Shown one piece after another: positions 1-6,952 of a stretch of DNA of 16,958 nt; positions within the stretch are counted from its first letter, which is position 1; each line of letters starts with the position of its first letter. The notes under the pieces are model-generated. The model was not told the origin of the DNA. It made no database searches and saw nothing but the letters and a program-made list of their open reading frames with translations. This stretch comes from Clostridia bacterium (lineage in GTDB: Bacteria; Bacillota; Clostridia; TANB77; CAG-508), in NCBI GenBank assembly GCA_022791735.1, contig JAAVZQ010000093.1:1-16958 (forward strand), read 5' to 3'. The position numbers were made by a program, and so were the translations under genes.

Positions 1-86
1 AGTAAAAATGTTGACGTAAATATCAATACATGATACAATAAAAAAGTTCCTTTACCAAGTGTAAATTTTTGTAGGAGGGAAAATAG

Positions 87-635
87 ATGGCTTATGAGTT
101 AAGGACAAAAACTAAGCGTACCCTTAAAACTACTATGGAAATGGAGGAATTGACAGGATTAATCGATAAGATATGCCAAATGACACCCAAAGAAGCTAAG
201 GCATTCATTTGGAAAATAACTTACGATTCAGAGCGCGCTCTTGGCCCTCATGTAATCTATTTAGGAATTCAAAGCGAAGAGAGGATGCGGATTATTAGAG
301 GCGAACTCATCAACCAATACCGTAAAGTTAATCCTGAATTAGATTACCAAAAGTATACTATCCCTTGTGAGGGGGAAAGTGAGGCTACCGCAGCTCTCCG
401 TAAACGGGCACAAGGCGACGGCGTCATCATTTGCGAGATTCAAGAAAAACTCAAAAATTGTTTCCTCAATCAAGAGCTCAAAAAATGGTATGCCAAAACT
501 TTAAGAAATGAGACATATAAAAATATGCTCGCAGCACTTAGAGATATCGGCTTTAGAGGTGACGGAGAATCCGCTTTTGTCATGAAGTATGTGGATATCA
601 TTGCGGATCTTTTAGAAGAAATTGCTGAAACTTAA
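87..635 (+). CDS. Unrecognised 182-aa protein with foreign-looking codon use
   Basis: I do not recognise the family and assign no function. The start is well supported: a GGAGGG ribosome binding site sits at 74-79, seven bases before ATG 87. The product is soluble, mixed charged and probably helical, with no signal peptide or membrane segment. Codon use differs sharply from the rest of the window: CGC, CTC, GGC and GCG are common, and two in-frame CGG codons occur (288-290 and 405-407). CGG is otherwise absent in frame here except at the five frame breaks described elsewhere. Skipping one base at the first CGG would lead to a stop within about 60 bases, so this gene does not follow that pattern. 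The likeliest reading is recent transfer from a donor of higher GC. It stands alone, followed by two hairpins. Confident that it is a real ORF, not in any role. Confidence 0.7.
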   Translation: MAYELRTKTKRTLKTTMEMEELTGLIDKICQMTPKEAKAFIWKITYDSERALGPHVIYLGIQSEERMRIIRGELINQYRKVNPELDYQKYTIPCEGESEATAALRKRAQGDGVIICEIQEKLKNCFLNQELKKWYAKTLRNETYKNMLAALRDIGFRGDGESAFVMKYVDIIADLLEEIAET

Positions 636-655
636 TAGAACATCTGAATTACAAG

Positions 656-686
656 CCCCCAAACGGCTATTTTAGCTGTTTGGGGG
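656..686 (+). terminator. Strong 14-bp hairpin after the first gene
   Basis: The arm CCCCCAAACGGCTA (656-669) pairs with TAGCTGTTTGGGGG (673-686) around a three-base loop; one pair is G-T. It starts 21 bases after the stop codon at 635. No T-run follows, so it may protect the 3' end or act with the next hairpin rather than terminate alone. Confidence 0.6.
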
Positions 687-736
687 TACCCTTAATTGAG
701 TAGGGAATAGGGGAATAATGTAAAAGTTTATATATC

Positions 737-767
737 AAAAAGCGAACATTTGTTGTTTGCGGTTTTT
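737..767 (+). terminator. Rho-independent terminator
   Basis: GCGAACA (742-748) pairs with TGTTTGC (754-760). The stem is extended by AAAAA on the left and TTTTT on the right with one bulged G, and a T-rich tail follows. It could serve as the true terminator for the gene at 87-635. Confidence 0.6.
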
Positions 768-1363
768 AATAGTTATTTTTATTATAAAATTGTAAATTTA
801 TATAATAGATATCTAATAAATTTGATTTACTATAATATAATTTTATATTATAGTAAAAAGCTAATAAAACCATTTTAAGACATTTTAATATTAAAAACAA
901 TTAATTACAAATTGAAAATTTTATATTTCAATTTACATTAGTTATATATTTTTATGACTTATGACACATTGTTTATATTTAGGCACTTTTATAGTAAGCT
1001 TATGAATTCCTGGAAAATAAGCTAAAATATCGACGCACGAGAATCGATTTTAAGCCATTTTTATAAAAAAGACATATAGTTTGTTGTTAGAAAAAACTGG
1101 CGTAACCCTTGAAATACAAGAATTATGCCAATTTTATAAAATTTTAAATTTCCTATACAATAAATAGCAAAAATTACAGATTTTCATATTCAATAAAAAA
1201 GAAACAATTGCAAATTTAATTTATATATGTTAATATATTTATATTAAGCATAGTAATAGTAGTTAGGATTTAATATATTAGATATTAAAAAAGGCAAGCA
1301 GATATAGGAGTATATTGAAAAAAGAATAGTAAGGAATATAAGAAATAAATAAGTATATGCATT
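768..1363. other. AT-rich stretch without a recognisable gene
   Basis: About 600 bp of very AT-rich sequence. Both strands lack an ORF with a plausible ribosome binding site or family resemblance. The only clear structure is the inverted repeat at 826-857. It ends at the left attachment site of the prophage. Confidence 0.6.
826..857. repeat. Perfect 15-bp inverted repeat
   Basis: TTTACTATAATATAA (826-840) and its exact complement TTATATTATAGTAAA (843-857) are separated by two T residues. It is wholly AT except for one pair in each arm. It could be a protein-binding site, a cruciform or a short-repeat end; no gene abuts it. Confidence 0.6.
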
Positions 1364-1393
1364 TTGCACAAAACTTTGATTTTGTGCAATGTT
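1364..1393. repeat. Left attachment site of the prophage (attL), dif-like
   Basis: The 20-bp core CTTTGATTTTGTGCAATGTT at 1374-1393 recurs exactly at 7951-7970. Here, but not on the right, the core is preceded by TTGCACAAAA (1364-1373), the perfect complement of TTTTGTGCAA (1380-1389), around a 6-bp centre CTTTGA. This arm-6-arm geometry is that of Xer recombination sites. The shared identity starts exactly at the first base of the 6-bp centre, as expected for exchange at an arm/centre boundary. Confidence 0.8.
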
Positions 1394-1437
1394 ATAACTA
1401 TCATCTACTTTTTTCTATTTTATATTTAATTTTAATA

Positions 1438-2349
1438 CTAACACATAGCCGACCAAATTACAAGTGGATTATTAATAAAATAATAATATATAACTTGCTT
1501 AAGTATCTTATTTGCTGCAACACTAGAAAATCTAATTTGATAACCACCTTGAAGCATATCTTTTATTTTCTTCTTATAAACTCTGCTCAAATCATTTATA
1601 GGATAACCATTTTGTACAGCATATAACAAAGCATATACAGTCCTATCTTTAGATTGATAATCACTTAAACTATATACATAGCTATTCAAATAAATATCTG
1701 GAAAACTCAAAATATAATTATAAGATAACATCGCTCCGACATAAAAATCATTTACATCAATAGTAAGCTCAACTCTAGTCAAGTCACCAGTCATATTAAT
1801 ATTACTTTCTTTTTTCTTATTATAGATTTTTATGTGACCTGCTCCACTCTTCCCTAAGGTATAAGTTTTATCATCAAATCCATTAGAAAACACTTGCATT
1901 TTACGTTTTCCGCTTTTATCTATAATCAAATCAAGAATACTAACTTTCAAATCCATAGCTAAATCATATCTAACTATATACCATTTTCCTACTTGACCAA
2001 GTAAATACATAAGCAAATTATCTTGTTTAAGTTTGTTGGGATTAAAATCAATAGTAAAATTATATTCGGGTTCAAAACGTTCGCTTATTTTTTGTTCTGT
2101 ATTATGACAAAAACCAAAATAAAAGCTTATTCCCTCCTCTATTTCAATATTCCAATTATAATGAAAACATTGTGGCCTATCACTAATCCAAAACTTTTTT
2201 ATTTTATCCTTATAATAAGTTCTAAAATAAAAATCAATAGCATTATATTTTTCATAAGTCATATATGTTTTAAGCCTTAACTTATCAATACTATATGTTA
2301 TATTATTATCTAACTCAAATTTTGCGTATAAATCTCTTATTTTTATCAT
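1438..2349 (-). CDS. Phage replication initiation protein (rolling-circle, Rep_trans-like)
   Basis: This is a 303-aa protein. I choose ATG 2349 because GGGGTG lies seven bases upstream; the earlier ATG at 2364 overlaps that ribosome binding site. Visible motifs resemble the replication initiation factor family of filamentous phages and small plasmids: RYDLAMDL at about 127-134, TYTLGKSGAGHIKIYNKKKE at about 162-181 and TRVELTI at about 191-197. Family members nick the double-stranded origin through a tyrosine and start rolling-circle replication; I cannot place the catalytic Tyr with certainty. The gene ends 45 bp from attL, and about 320 bp of GC-rich, hairpin-rich sequence lies upstream, which would suit an origin. 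It is the last minus-strand gene of the phage. Confidence 0.75.
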   Translation of the reverse strand: MIKIRDLYAKFELDNNITYSIDKLRLKTYMTYEKYNAIDFYFRTYYKDKIKKFWISDRPQCFHYNWNIEIEEGISFYFGFCHNTEQKISERFEPEYNFTIDFNPNKLKQDNLLMYLLGQVGKWYIVRYDLAMDLKVSILDLIIDKSGKRKMQVFSNGFDDKTYTLGKSGAGHIKIYNKKKESNINMTGDLTRVELTIDVNDFYVGAMLSYNYILSFPDIYLNSYVYSLSDYQSKDRTVYALLYAVQNGYPINDLSRVYKKKIKDMLQGGYQIRFSSVAANKILKQVIYYYFINNPLVIWSAMC

Positions 2350-2672
2350 AAAAATACACCCCATTTTTATATTTTTGTATTTTTATGTAACCTATTTCCA
2401 TAATTTCATTGTAAACCAAGGTTAAAGCTTACTACCTCTAGAAGAAATGGTCATTTTTTACCTTTTTAATGTGCATTATAATACATTAAACACCGTCTAT
2501 TGTATACGGCGGTATTTAATATTTTTTATGAAGAATTCAAAATTTATGTAAACACTCAAACGGCGTTAGCCTTGCCCCCAGGGGGGGCTATCCCCCTCCT
2601 TCGCTTCGCTCACCCCCCGCATATCAGAGCAAAAACTACGTAGTAATAGGCTTATAAGGGATGATGCAGTTC
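2350..2672. other. Intergenic region with GC-rich candidate origin
   Basis: No gene is visible. In an AT-rich context, 2561-2620 is GC-rich: C5 (2575-2579), G7 (2581-2587), C5 (2592-2596) and C6 (2613-2618), able to form alternative hairpins such as TAGCC 2567-2571 with GGCTA 2586-2590, or the G-run with the second C-run. A CTTCGCTTCGCTC stretch (2599-2611) and the palindrome ACTACGTAGT (2635-2644) follow. A smaller hairpin, ACCGTC with GGCGGT, lies near 2490-2515. Position beside rep suggests an origin of replication or a packaging signal. Confidence 0.5.
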
Positions 2673-2945
2673 TTATTCGATACTAAATGGAAGTTTGTGT
2701 ATTATCCACATGAGCAGCGAAAATGTTTTATCAACAGTCCAAACGATAATAGCTATTGTAGCTACATTTTTAAGCGTATCAACGTGAACAAAAAAATTCA
2801 AAAAGTCCAAATTACTAAATATCAAATCAAAATAATAATTAACAGCATCAACAACAGCAGATGGAGTATCTGGCAAAATATTAAACGGAACAGCTAAAAG
2901 CTTAATAACTACCGTAATTAAATTAACAAGAGCCTCAACAATCAT
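2673..2945 (-). CDS. Small membrane protein, pVI-like virion component
   Basis: This is a 90-aa hydrophobic protein. ATG 2945 is preferred because GAGGTG sits six bases upstream; the longer reading would start at GTG 2954. Two hydrophobic stretches (about residues 3-22 and 60-85) flank an amphipathic middle. It follows the pIII-like gene by about 10 bp, the arrangement seen for pVI-type minor coat proteins next to the adsorption protein in filamentous phages. The assignment rests on size, hydrophobicity and order rather than a sequence motif. Confidence 0.55.
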   Translation of the reverse strand: MIVEALVNLITVVIKLLAVPFNILPDTPSAVVDAVNYYFDLIFSNLDFLNFFVHVDTLKNVATIAIIVWTVDKTFSLLMWIIHKLPFSIE

Positions 2946-2955
2946 CAAAAACACC

Positions 2956-3450
2956 TCATTTCATATGCTTAGGTGGCTTATATGTACTAGCAGACATAGT
3001 TCCACTATCACTAGTATTAATATCGTCAATATCTAGCTTAATATCATCATCACGTACACCGCCAAAAATACTACGAAACAACTTCCTAACAAGCGACAAA
3101 AGGCCAAGCCACAATATAACGTCTACAACAATTAAATATACATTATGTATGTTTTTATATGTATCATTTACTAATATACTATTAAAATCGAAATCATAAG
3201 CAGGAATAACCTTTGCGGTATATCCCATTAAATTAAGACTAAATTCAGGAATATGTATTATTGCTGTACCTGTTTCATTAAGACCACCTATACGATTAAG
3301 AAAATCTATTAAAAGCTCAAAAGGATAGTACAAAATACCAAATGTCTCGCCAAAATAAGAATTCAAATCATCAAGCCACTCTTGAAAAAAACCATCATGT
3401 GGTATAAATATAGACTTTATAGCGTCTACAAGCATTTCCACAATCTTGCC
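2956..3450 (-). CDS. C-terminal part of the pIII-like adsorption protein, reached by a +1 frame shift
   Basis: This 164-residue frame continues the gene at 3395-4624. It has no convincing start of its own: it opens directly after a TAA at 3463-3465, the first possible start is TTG 3462, the first ATG is 3435, and neither has a ribosome binding site. If one base is skipped at the upstream CGG (3451-3449), reading passes smoothly from the QKNIFQQIIELP coiled segment into GKIVEMLVDAIKSIFIP. That junction matches the one-piece architecture I know from similar proteins of Gram-positive filamentous elements, recalled rather than searched. The part contains SIFIPHDGFFQEWLDDL, FGILYYPFELLIDFLNRI, a membrane helix near VYLIVVDVILWLGLLSLV and a charged cytoplasmic tail. 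It would anchor the protein in the membrane and virion tip. Confidence 0.7.
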   Translation of the reverse strand, partial: GKIVEMLVDAIKSIFIPHDGFFQEWLDDLNSYFGETFGILYYPFELLIDFLNRIGGLNETGTAIIHIPEFSLNLMGYTAKVIPAYDFDFNSILVNDTYKNIHNVYLIVVDVILWLGLLSLVRKLFRSIFGGVRDDDIKLDIDDINTSDSGTMSASTYKPPKHMK

Positions 3451-4624
3451 GAGGCAATTCAATTATTTGTTGAAAGATATTTTTTTGTACCTCAGTATTT
3501 TCTTTTATAGCATTTGTTTGTTCATTTAATGCGTCTTGCAATGGATCTGGAGTTTTAGGAACTTCAGGACTAGAGCTAGGAACAGGCTCAACAGGCTTAT
3601 TCTCTATCTTATTTCCGTCTTTATCTACTAAGTCAAGACCAGTAGATGAATTAAATCTAAAATAAATAGGCACTCTAAATAATGTTTTTAAATTTGTATA
3701 AGGTTCGCCGAAACCTTCAAACTCTTTATGATGATAAATAGTAGAATTGTCAAAATAAAACAATATTCTGTATGTTTTACCACTAGTTTTAAATTCAAGA
3801 GGCAGATGCTCACCGAACTTTAAGTCAAAATAATACAGACCTTCTCCATCATCTTGAACAGAAATGCTTTCAAAAACATCAGTGTAATTGCCATATTGAT
3901 GATTACCACTTTCATCATAATACCAATAAGCCAAACCAAAAAAGTCCGAAACAATAGAAGCAATATCATCACTATAATCAAAATTATAAAATGTGTCCAT
4001 ATATACTCTAAAACCAACATTTTCAACGTACTCAACTTCAGGATAAGTAAACATCACTGGAGGCTTAAGCAAAGAATATGATTTTTTTATAAACTTCCAA
4101 CCAAAAACGTCACGCCCCTGCAAATTTGTAACATAATACAAATTTACACCAGAACATTCTAACACATAATTAGGATGCATAAAATGGTCTAGAGAATAGC
4201 CTACACCAGTATAATCTTTTAATTCACTCCAAGTTTTAGTAGTTTTATTATACAAACTAGCTCGACAACCATCTCCGCCACCCTCTTTTGCAGTAGTAAC
4301 AAAATTCGAAGAATTATCCCAATATGACCACATCTCATTATTACTAGTAGGCTTTATATATATAGGAACGCCTGAACGATTTATAGTAATAATATAAGCC
4401 GTATCATCTGCCATTTCTTTAGGTAAAACAAAAGAATTATATTGAAAACCGCCAGTACCATAAAGCTCATAAGTATATGTATATTCGCCTGTTTCTTCAT
4501 TTTTAGTTATATCTACTTTATTGCTAATATAATCGCTTCTTTCTGCAGCAGAAGAAAAACTACAATCAGCCAAGCAGAAGAAAAAAGAAATAAAAAACAA
4601 TATAATAAGTATTTTATTTTTCAA
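3395..4624 (-). CDS. pIII-like secreted adsorption protein, N-terminal frame
   Basis: The start is TTG 4624 with GGGGGAG six bases upstream, two bases after the preceding stop. Residues 1-27 form a clear signal peptide (MKNKILIILFFISFFFC, cleavage near SSAAE), followed by a large aromatic-rich extracellular region (to about 340), a proline-rich linker (EPVPSSSPEVPKTPDP) and a polar coiled segment (NEQTNAIKENTEVQ). In zero frame it ends after a short, unnatural tail at 3395. CGG at 3451-3449 is in frame (codon 392); skipping one base there joins it to 2956-3450 and gives 555 aa. Filamentous-phage pIII proteins bind the host receptor and end the particle; extracellular part, linker and membrane-anchored end fit. 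The ectodomain shows no fold I recognise. Confidence 0.7.
   Translation of the reverse strand: MKNKILIILFFISFFFCLADCSFSSAAERSDYISNKVDITKNEETGEYTYTYELYGTGGFQYNSFVLPKEMADDTAYIITINRSGVPIYIKPTSNNEMWSYWDNSSNFVTTAKEGGGDGCRASLYNKTTKTWSELKDYTGVGYSLDHFMHPNYVLECSGVNLYYVTNLQGRDVFGWKFIKKSYSLLKPPVMFTYPEVEYVENVGFRVYMDTFYNFDYSDDIASIVSDFFGLAYWYYDESGNHQYGNYTDVFESISVQDDGEGLYYFDLKFGEHLPLEFKTSGKTYRILFYFDNSTIYHHKEFEGFGEPYTNLKTLFRVPIYFRFNSSTGLDLVDKDGNKIENKPVEPVPSSSPEVPKTPDPLQDALNEQTNAIKENTEVQKNIFQQIIELPRQDCGNACRRYKVYIYTT
3449..3451 (-). other. In-frame CGG at a frame break (phage pIII-like gene)
   Basis: Codons read TTG CCT CGG CAA in the upstream frame. Skipping the C gives TTG CCT GGC AAG and continues the protein. 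It is the same rule as at the four chromosomal sites. Confidence 0.75.
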
Positions 4625-4626
4625 TT

Positions 4627-5079
4627 TTATCTCCCCCTTATAAACAAATCACGAATAAAAAAGTAAGTAAAAAATATAGTAATCAAAAAACACAAAGCAT
4701 ACATTGTCATATCGTGACTATAATCTACTGTAATATTAGGATTAACAGGAATAGTTGTAAGAGAATATTCATTCTTAGCATTAGTATAAATAAACTCAGA
4801 ATTATCTACTGTAAAATTTCCACTAAAACCATCTACCCTATCTCTACTAGAATAACTATTTTGAGTTCGAGAAGAACTATCTAATAATACCTTTAATCCT
4901 TTATCTATTGAAAAATAATTATCTGTAACAGCCTCTATCTCAATTTTAGACAAATATATACAAACATCATATTCATTATTATACTCAGTAACTGTATGAA
5001 CTACATAATACTTATAACCTTTTGCATAATAAGCATTTAATACGCCTTTTACATACTCTAATTCTGTTTGACTTAACAT
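4627..5079 (-). CDS. Unrecognised 150-aa protein with C-terminal membrane anchor
   Basis: ATG 5079 is chosen because AGAGGTG lies just upstream. The longer open frame from 5172 would translate through a hairpin and is unlikely. Residues 1-125 are polar, Tyr- and Asn-rich; near the C-terminus a hydrophobic helix (MTMYALCFLITIFFTYFFI) is followed by a basic end (RDLFIRGR). This suggests a protein anchored at its C-terminus with its bulk outside the membrane or in the virion. It lies between the tiny membrane genes and the pIII-like gene, so a minor structural or assembly role is likely. No family recognised. Confidence 0.6.
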   Translation of the reverse strand: MLSQTELEYVKGVLNAYYAKGYKYYVVHTVTEYNNEYDVCIYLSKIEIEAVTDNYFSIDKGLKVLLDSSSRTQNSYSSRDRVDGFSGNFTVDNSEFIYTNAKNEYSLTTIPVNPNITVDYSHDMTMYALCFLITIFFTYFFIRDLFIRGR

Positions 5080-5109
5080 ACAAACACCTCTTTCTTGAGA
5101 ATAGGCAAA

Positions 5110-5139
5110 GCGTTTTTCCGGCAGAGCCGGAAAAAACGC
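5110..5139. other. Strong GC-rich hairpin, candidate packaging signal or attenuator
   Basis: GCGTTTTTCCGGC (5110-5122) pairs with GCCGGAAAAAACGC (5126-5139) around an AGA loop with one bulged A. It sits in the only sizeable gap (5080-5146) inside the structural operon. It has no downstream T-run in the operon direction, so it is not an ordinary terminator. Filamentous phages need a hairpin packaging signal. Confidence 0.5.
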
Positions 5140-5146
5140 AAATGCC

Positions 5147-5269
5147 CTATTTTCTTTCTTTTTGTTCAGCAATTTTACTAATTTTCTTTTTCATTGCTAT
5201 TTCTCCAAAAAAAGCAACTAAGTTTACAATTATTGCCAAACCAACAAGAACCACAAAAATTATTTTCAT
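5147..5269 (-). CDS. Tiny 40-aa single-span membrane protein (pVII/pIX-like position)
   Basis: The translation begins MKIIFVVLVGLAIIVNLVAF, then a basic tail rich in Lys (AMKKKISKIAEQKERK). ATG 5269 lies three bases after the stop of the preceding tiny gene (5272-5409), so translation is probably coupled; an AGAAATG stretch may help initiation. One hydrophobic helix near residues 3-22 and a positively charged cytoplasmic end are typical of small filamentous-phage coat proteins. It is too short for usual ORF cut-offs. Function inferred only from size, topology and operon position. Confidence 0.55.
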   Translation of the reverse strand: MKIIFVVLVGLAIIVNLVAFFGEIAMKKKISKIAEQKERK

Positions 5270-5271
5270 TC

Positions 5272-5409
5272 TTACATTTCTACCTTTCTATTAAATATAA
5301 AATCATAAGCCAATCTATACAATTTAGCTGTTACTCCGAATATTAACGAAAACGGAAAACAAAACGTTACTAAATCAGCTACTAATTTAATTACCATTGA
5401 ATAATCCAT
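5272..5409 (-). CDS. Tiny 45-aa membrane protein
   Basis: The ATG at 5409 directly abuts the TAA of the Zot-like gene (TAAATG), which suggests translational coupling. The product has a hydrophobic middle (about residues 6-28, including LVTFCFPFSLIFGV) and a basic end (FNRKVEM). Together with the next gene it resembles the pair of very small pVII/pIX-type virion proteins of filamentous phages. No sequence family recognised. Confidence 0.55.
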   Translation of the reverse strand: MDYSMVIKLVADLVTFCFPFSLIFGVTAKLYRLAYDFIFNRKVEM

Positions 5410-6090
5410 TTAACTCACCCAGTCCTCTCTATATCTTCTCATTTTTGCGAATGTATCATAACTATCATATAACTCAGGTGTATGAAACCACCAGAATTTT
5501 TTTAATACATTCATTTTTATTTTGCCTTTATCTTCACTTAAGCTCATTCCGTCACATAATAAATTAACTTGAATAAAGCCCAAAATTTTTTTGCACATAA
5601 CAACAAATTTTGTTTGCTCTCTTAATGGCTTTGCAACTCTTAAAAAGAATTGACTAGTACCTATTATATGCTTTCTTTGCTTTCTAGCTTGTGCAAACTC
5701 TTTTATTACATTTGCTGGAATTCCTTTACTTTCCAAACAATTAAATTCTAATTCGATTTCATCTATATAATAAATTACGCCGTTATATCCATTATTTATA
5801 TCTGTAAGACTTGAAATACCTTCATATTCTCTCACATCTGTAAGTGGGTTCAAACCTTCTATATCAGTATTTGTTACTAAAATAGCCTTAGGATAAAGCC
5901 ACGTTAGGTTCCTCACATAATCAACTGAACTCAGAGTTTTCCCTTGACCTTGAAATGCAGAAAATATAACAATTCCTTCAGGCTTAAAATAATCAGGATG
6001 TTCTTTATAGAAATTACGAACGTATTTCTTAGTTCGTAATATGTCAATAGGATTATGAGAACCGCACATACAACTAGTCATATCACTCAT
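5410..6090 (-). CDS. Zot-like / pI-type phage assembly ATPase
   Basis: This is a 226-aa protein with a Walker A motif AFQGQGKT at residues 45-52 and a Walker B strand VIYYIDE at about 105-111. It is followed by EFAQARKQRKHIIGTSQFF, typical of the Zot family, where the segment after Walker B is a sensor-like ARKQR..I.GTSQ motif. In filamentous phages this inner-membrane ATPase drives assembly and extrusion of virions. It is shorter than many Zot proteins and I see no convincing C-terminal membrane helix, so membrane attachment may come from one of the tiny membrane proteins encoded immediately downstream. The start overlaps the end of the preceding orf by 8 bp. Confidence 0.85.
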   Translation of the reverse strand: MSDMTSCMCGSHNPIDILRTKKYVRNFYKEHPDYFKPEGIVIFSAFQGQGKTLSSVDYVRNLTWLYPKAILVTNTDIEGLNPLTDVREYEGISSLTDINNGYNGVIYYIDEIELEFNCLESKGIPANVIKEFAQARKQRKHIIGTSQFFLRVAKPLREQTKFVVMCKKILGFIQVNLLCDGMSLSEDKGKIKMNVLKKFWWFHTPELYDSYDTFAKMRRYREDWVS

Positions 6091-6328
6091 AAACAGGCAA
6101 CCTCTTTCCTCCCATTTTCTTATATGTTTTAGTGTACATAGTATCTAAATAATTAAGAGTAAATTCGATATACGATAAAACCTCATATTCTTCTAAACTA
6201 TCACTATCACCTTCCTGATAAGCTAATGAACCTTCAACAGAATTTTTCCAATTTTTAACAGTATCTAAAGCAATTAAATTCTTTTTTATAGATGTTTCTA
6301 AACATTTTAAACCTGATAAATTTTTCAT
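6083..6328 (-). CDS. Unrecognised 81-aa phage protein
   Basis: ATG 6328 follows a GGGGGT ribosome binding site. The product is small, soluble and probably helical, acidic in the middle (EGDSDSLEEYE) and basic at the end (KKMGGKRLPVYE). It lies between the coat gene and the ATPase gene and overlaps the latter by 8 bp, so it is part of the morphogenesis operon. No family recognised. Confidence 0.6.
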   Translation of the reverse strand: MKNLSGLKCLETSIKKNLIALDTVKNWKNSVEGSLAYQEGDSDSLEEYEVLSYIEFTLNYLDTMYTKTYKKMGGKRLPVYE

Positions 6329-6350
6329 AATTACCCCCTAAATATAAATA

Positions 6351-6382
6351 GCCTCTAGCTGTAATGGGGTACAGCTAGAAGC
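6351..6382 (-). terminator. Hairpin after the coat gene, likely attenuator
   Basis: TCTAGCTGTA (6354-6363) pairs with TACAGCTAGA (6370-6379) around a six-base loop and is extended by two more pairs after one mismatch. It begins seven bases past the coat-protein stop. There is only a weak T-rich tail, so partial termination is likely. Ff-type phages also place a terminator after gene VIII so that coat protein is made in excess. Confidence 0.55.
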
Positions 6383-6388
6383 CAAAAG

Positions 6389-6595
6389 CTAAACAGTTAT
6401 TCTGCCACCCATTACCGCAGAACGGAATATTTTTATTACCTTTCTCATGCCAAACCACATAAATACGAAAGGTATTCCGAAAGCTACGATTGAACCAACC
6501 AAGCTAATAATATTAGCTGGTGTTACGGCACTTGTTAAAGCAGTAATAACTGGACTAAAATCTAAAGATGCCATTCCTGTAACACTTCCTTCCAT
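6389..6595 (-). CDS. Major coat protein, pVIII-like
   Basis: This 68-aa protein has the layout of a filamentous-phage major coat protein: a short polar N-terminus, a Ser/Thr/Ala-rich amphipathic segment, one long hydrophobic helix (about residues 27-48, IISLVGSIVAFGIPFVFMWF) and a basic end that could contact DNA (MRKVIKIFRSAVMGGR). ATG 6595 is supported by GGAGGTC nine bases upstream; Met8 is a weaker alternative. There is no cleavable signal peptide, so insertion would be direct. The flanking ssDNA-binding candidate upstream and hairpin downstream fit a highly expressed virion gene. Confidence 0.75.
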   Translation of the reverse strand: MEGSVTGMASLDFSPVITALTSAVTPANIISLVGSIVAFGIPFVFMWFGMRKVIKIFRSAVMGGRITV

Positions 6596-6640
6596 AGGTA
6601 CTTGACCTCCTTTATTGTTGAAGAGTTTTGATATACTCCT

Positions 6641-6940
6641 CTATTTATTGTTACTGTTGACTATTGCAACAGGGACAACCTTTGCAGAATTTTGATATAA
6701 AAGTACATCACAATCTAAAACTATTTTGTCATAAATTTTTAATTTTTTAAGAGCGTCAACAAGTGATGTATTATTTACATCTACTTTTAACTTTCTTTCA
6801 TTAACATCATTGTCAACAACTTCATCAACTTTCAAAATATAACGTTCATCATATTTTATGTTTTGTCCCTGGGCATTTAGGAATTCTCCTCCATCTTTTT
6901 TTTCAAGCCCCTTAAATACAAATTCTCCTTTAGCTCTCAT
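6641..6940 (-). CDS. Candidate phage ssDNA-binding protein
   Basis: A 99-aa soluble protein; ATG 6940 has AGGAGG eight bases upstream. It looks strand-rich (FVFKGLEKK, YILKVDEVV, IVLDCDVLLY, AKVVPVAIV), which suits a small OB-fold protein. It sits just upstream of the coat gene, the usual place of the pV-type ssDNA-binding protein that coats progeny strands before packaging. No diagnostic motif is visible, so the call rests on size, apparent beta content and gene order. Confidence 0.4.
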   Translation of the reverse strand: MRAKGEFVFKGLEKKDGGEFLNAQGQNIKYDERYILKVDEVVDNDVNERKLKVDVNNTSLVDALKKLKIYDKIVLDCDVLLYQNSAKVVPVAIVNSNNK

Positions 6941-6952
6941 TGGCTATTCCTC

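Noticed and set aside
826..857. Similarity of the AT palindrome to the Firmicutes dif consensus
   Set aside because: The centre is several bases too long and the outer bases differ; resemblance stems from shared AT-rich palindromy.
1357..1626. Plus-strand 89-codon open frame across attL
   Set aside because: Antisense to rep over most of its length, no ribosome binding site, and it would straddle the attachment site; a chance frame in AT-rich DNA.
2575..2618. G-quadruplex on the minus strand from the G-runs
   Set aside because: Runs are unevenly and widely spaced and compete with hairpin pairing; not supportable from sequence alone.
3395..3462. Two independent overlapping phage genes at the pIII-like locus
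   Set aside because: The second frame starts right after a stop with no ribosome binding site, and the shift at CGG gives a coherent single protein.
5080..5172. N-terminal extension of the 150-aa protein
   Set aside because: It would read through the 5110-5139 hairpin and overlap the tiny gene at 5147-5269; ATG 5079 has a proper ribosome binding site.
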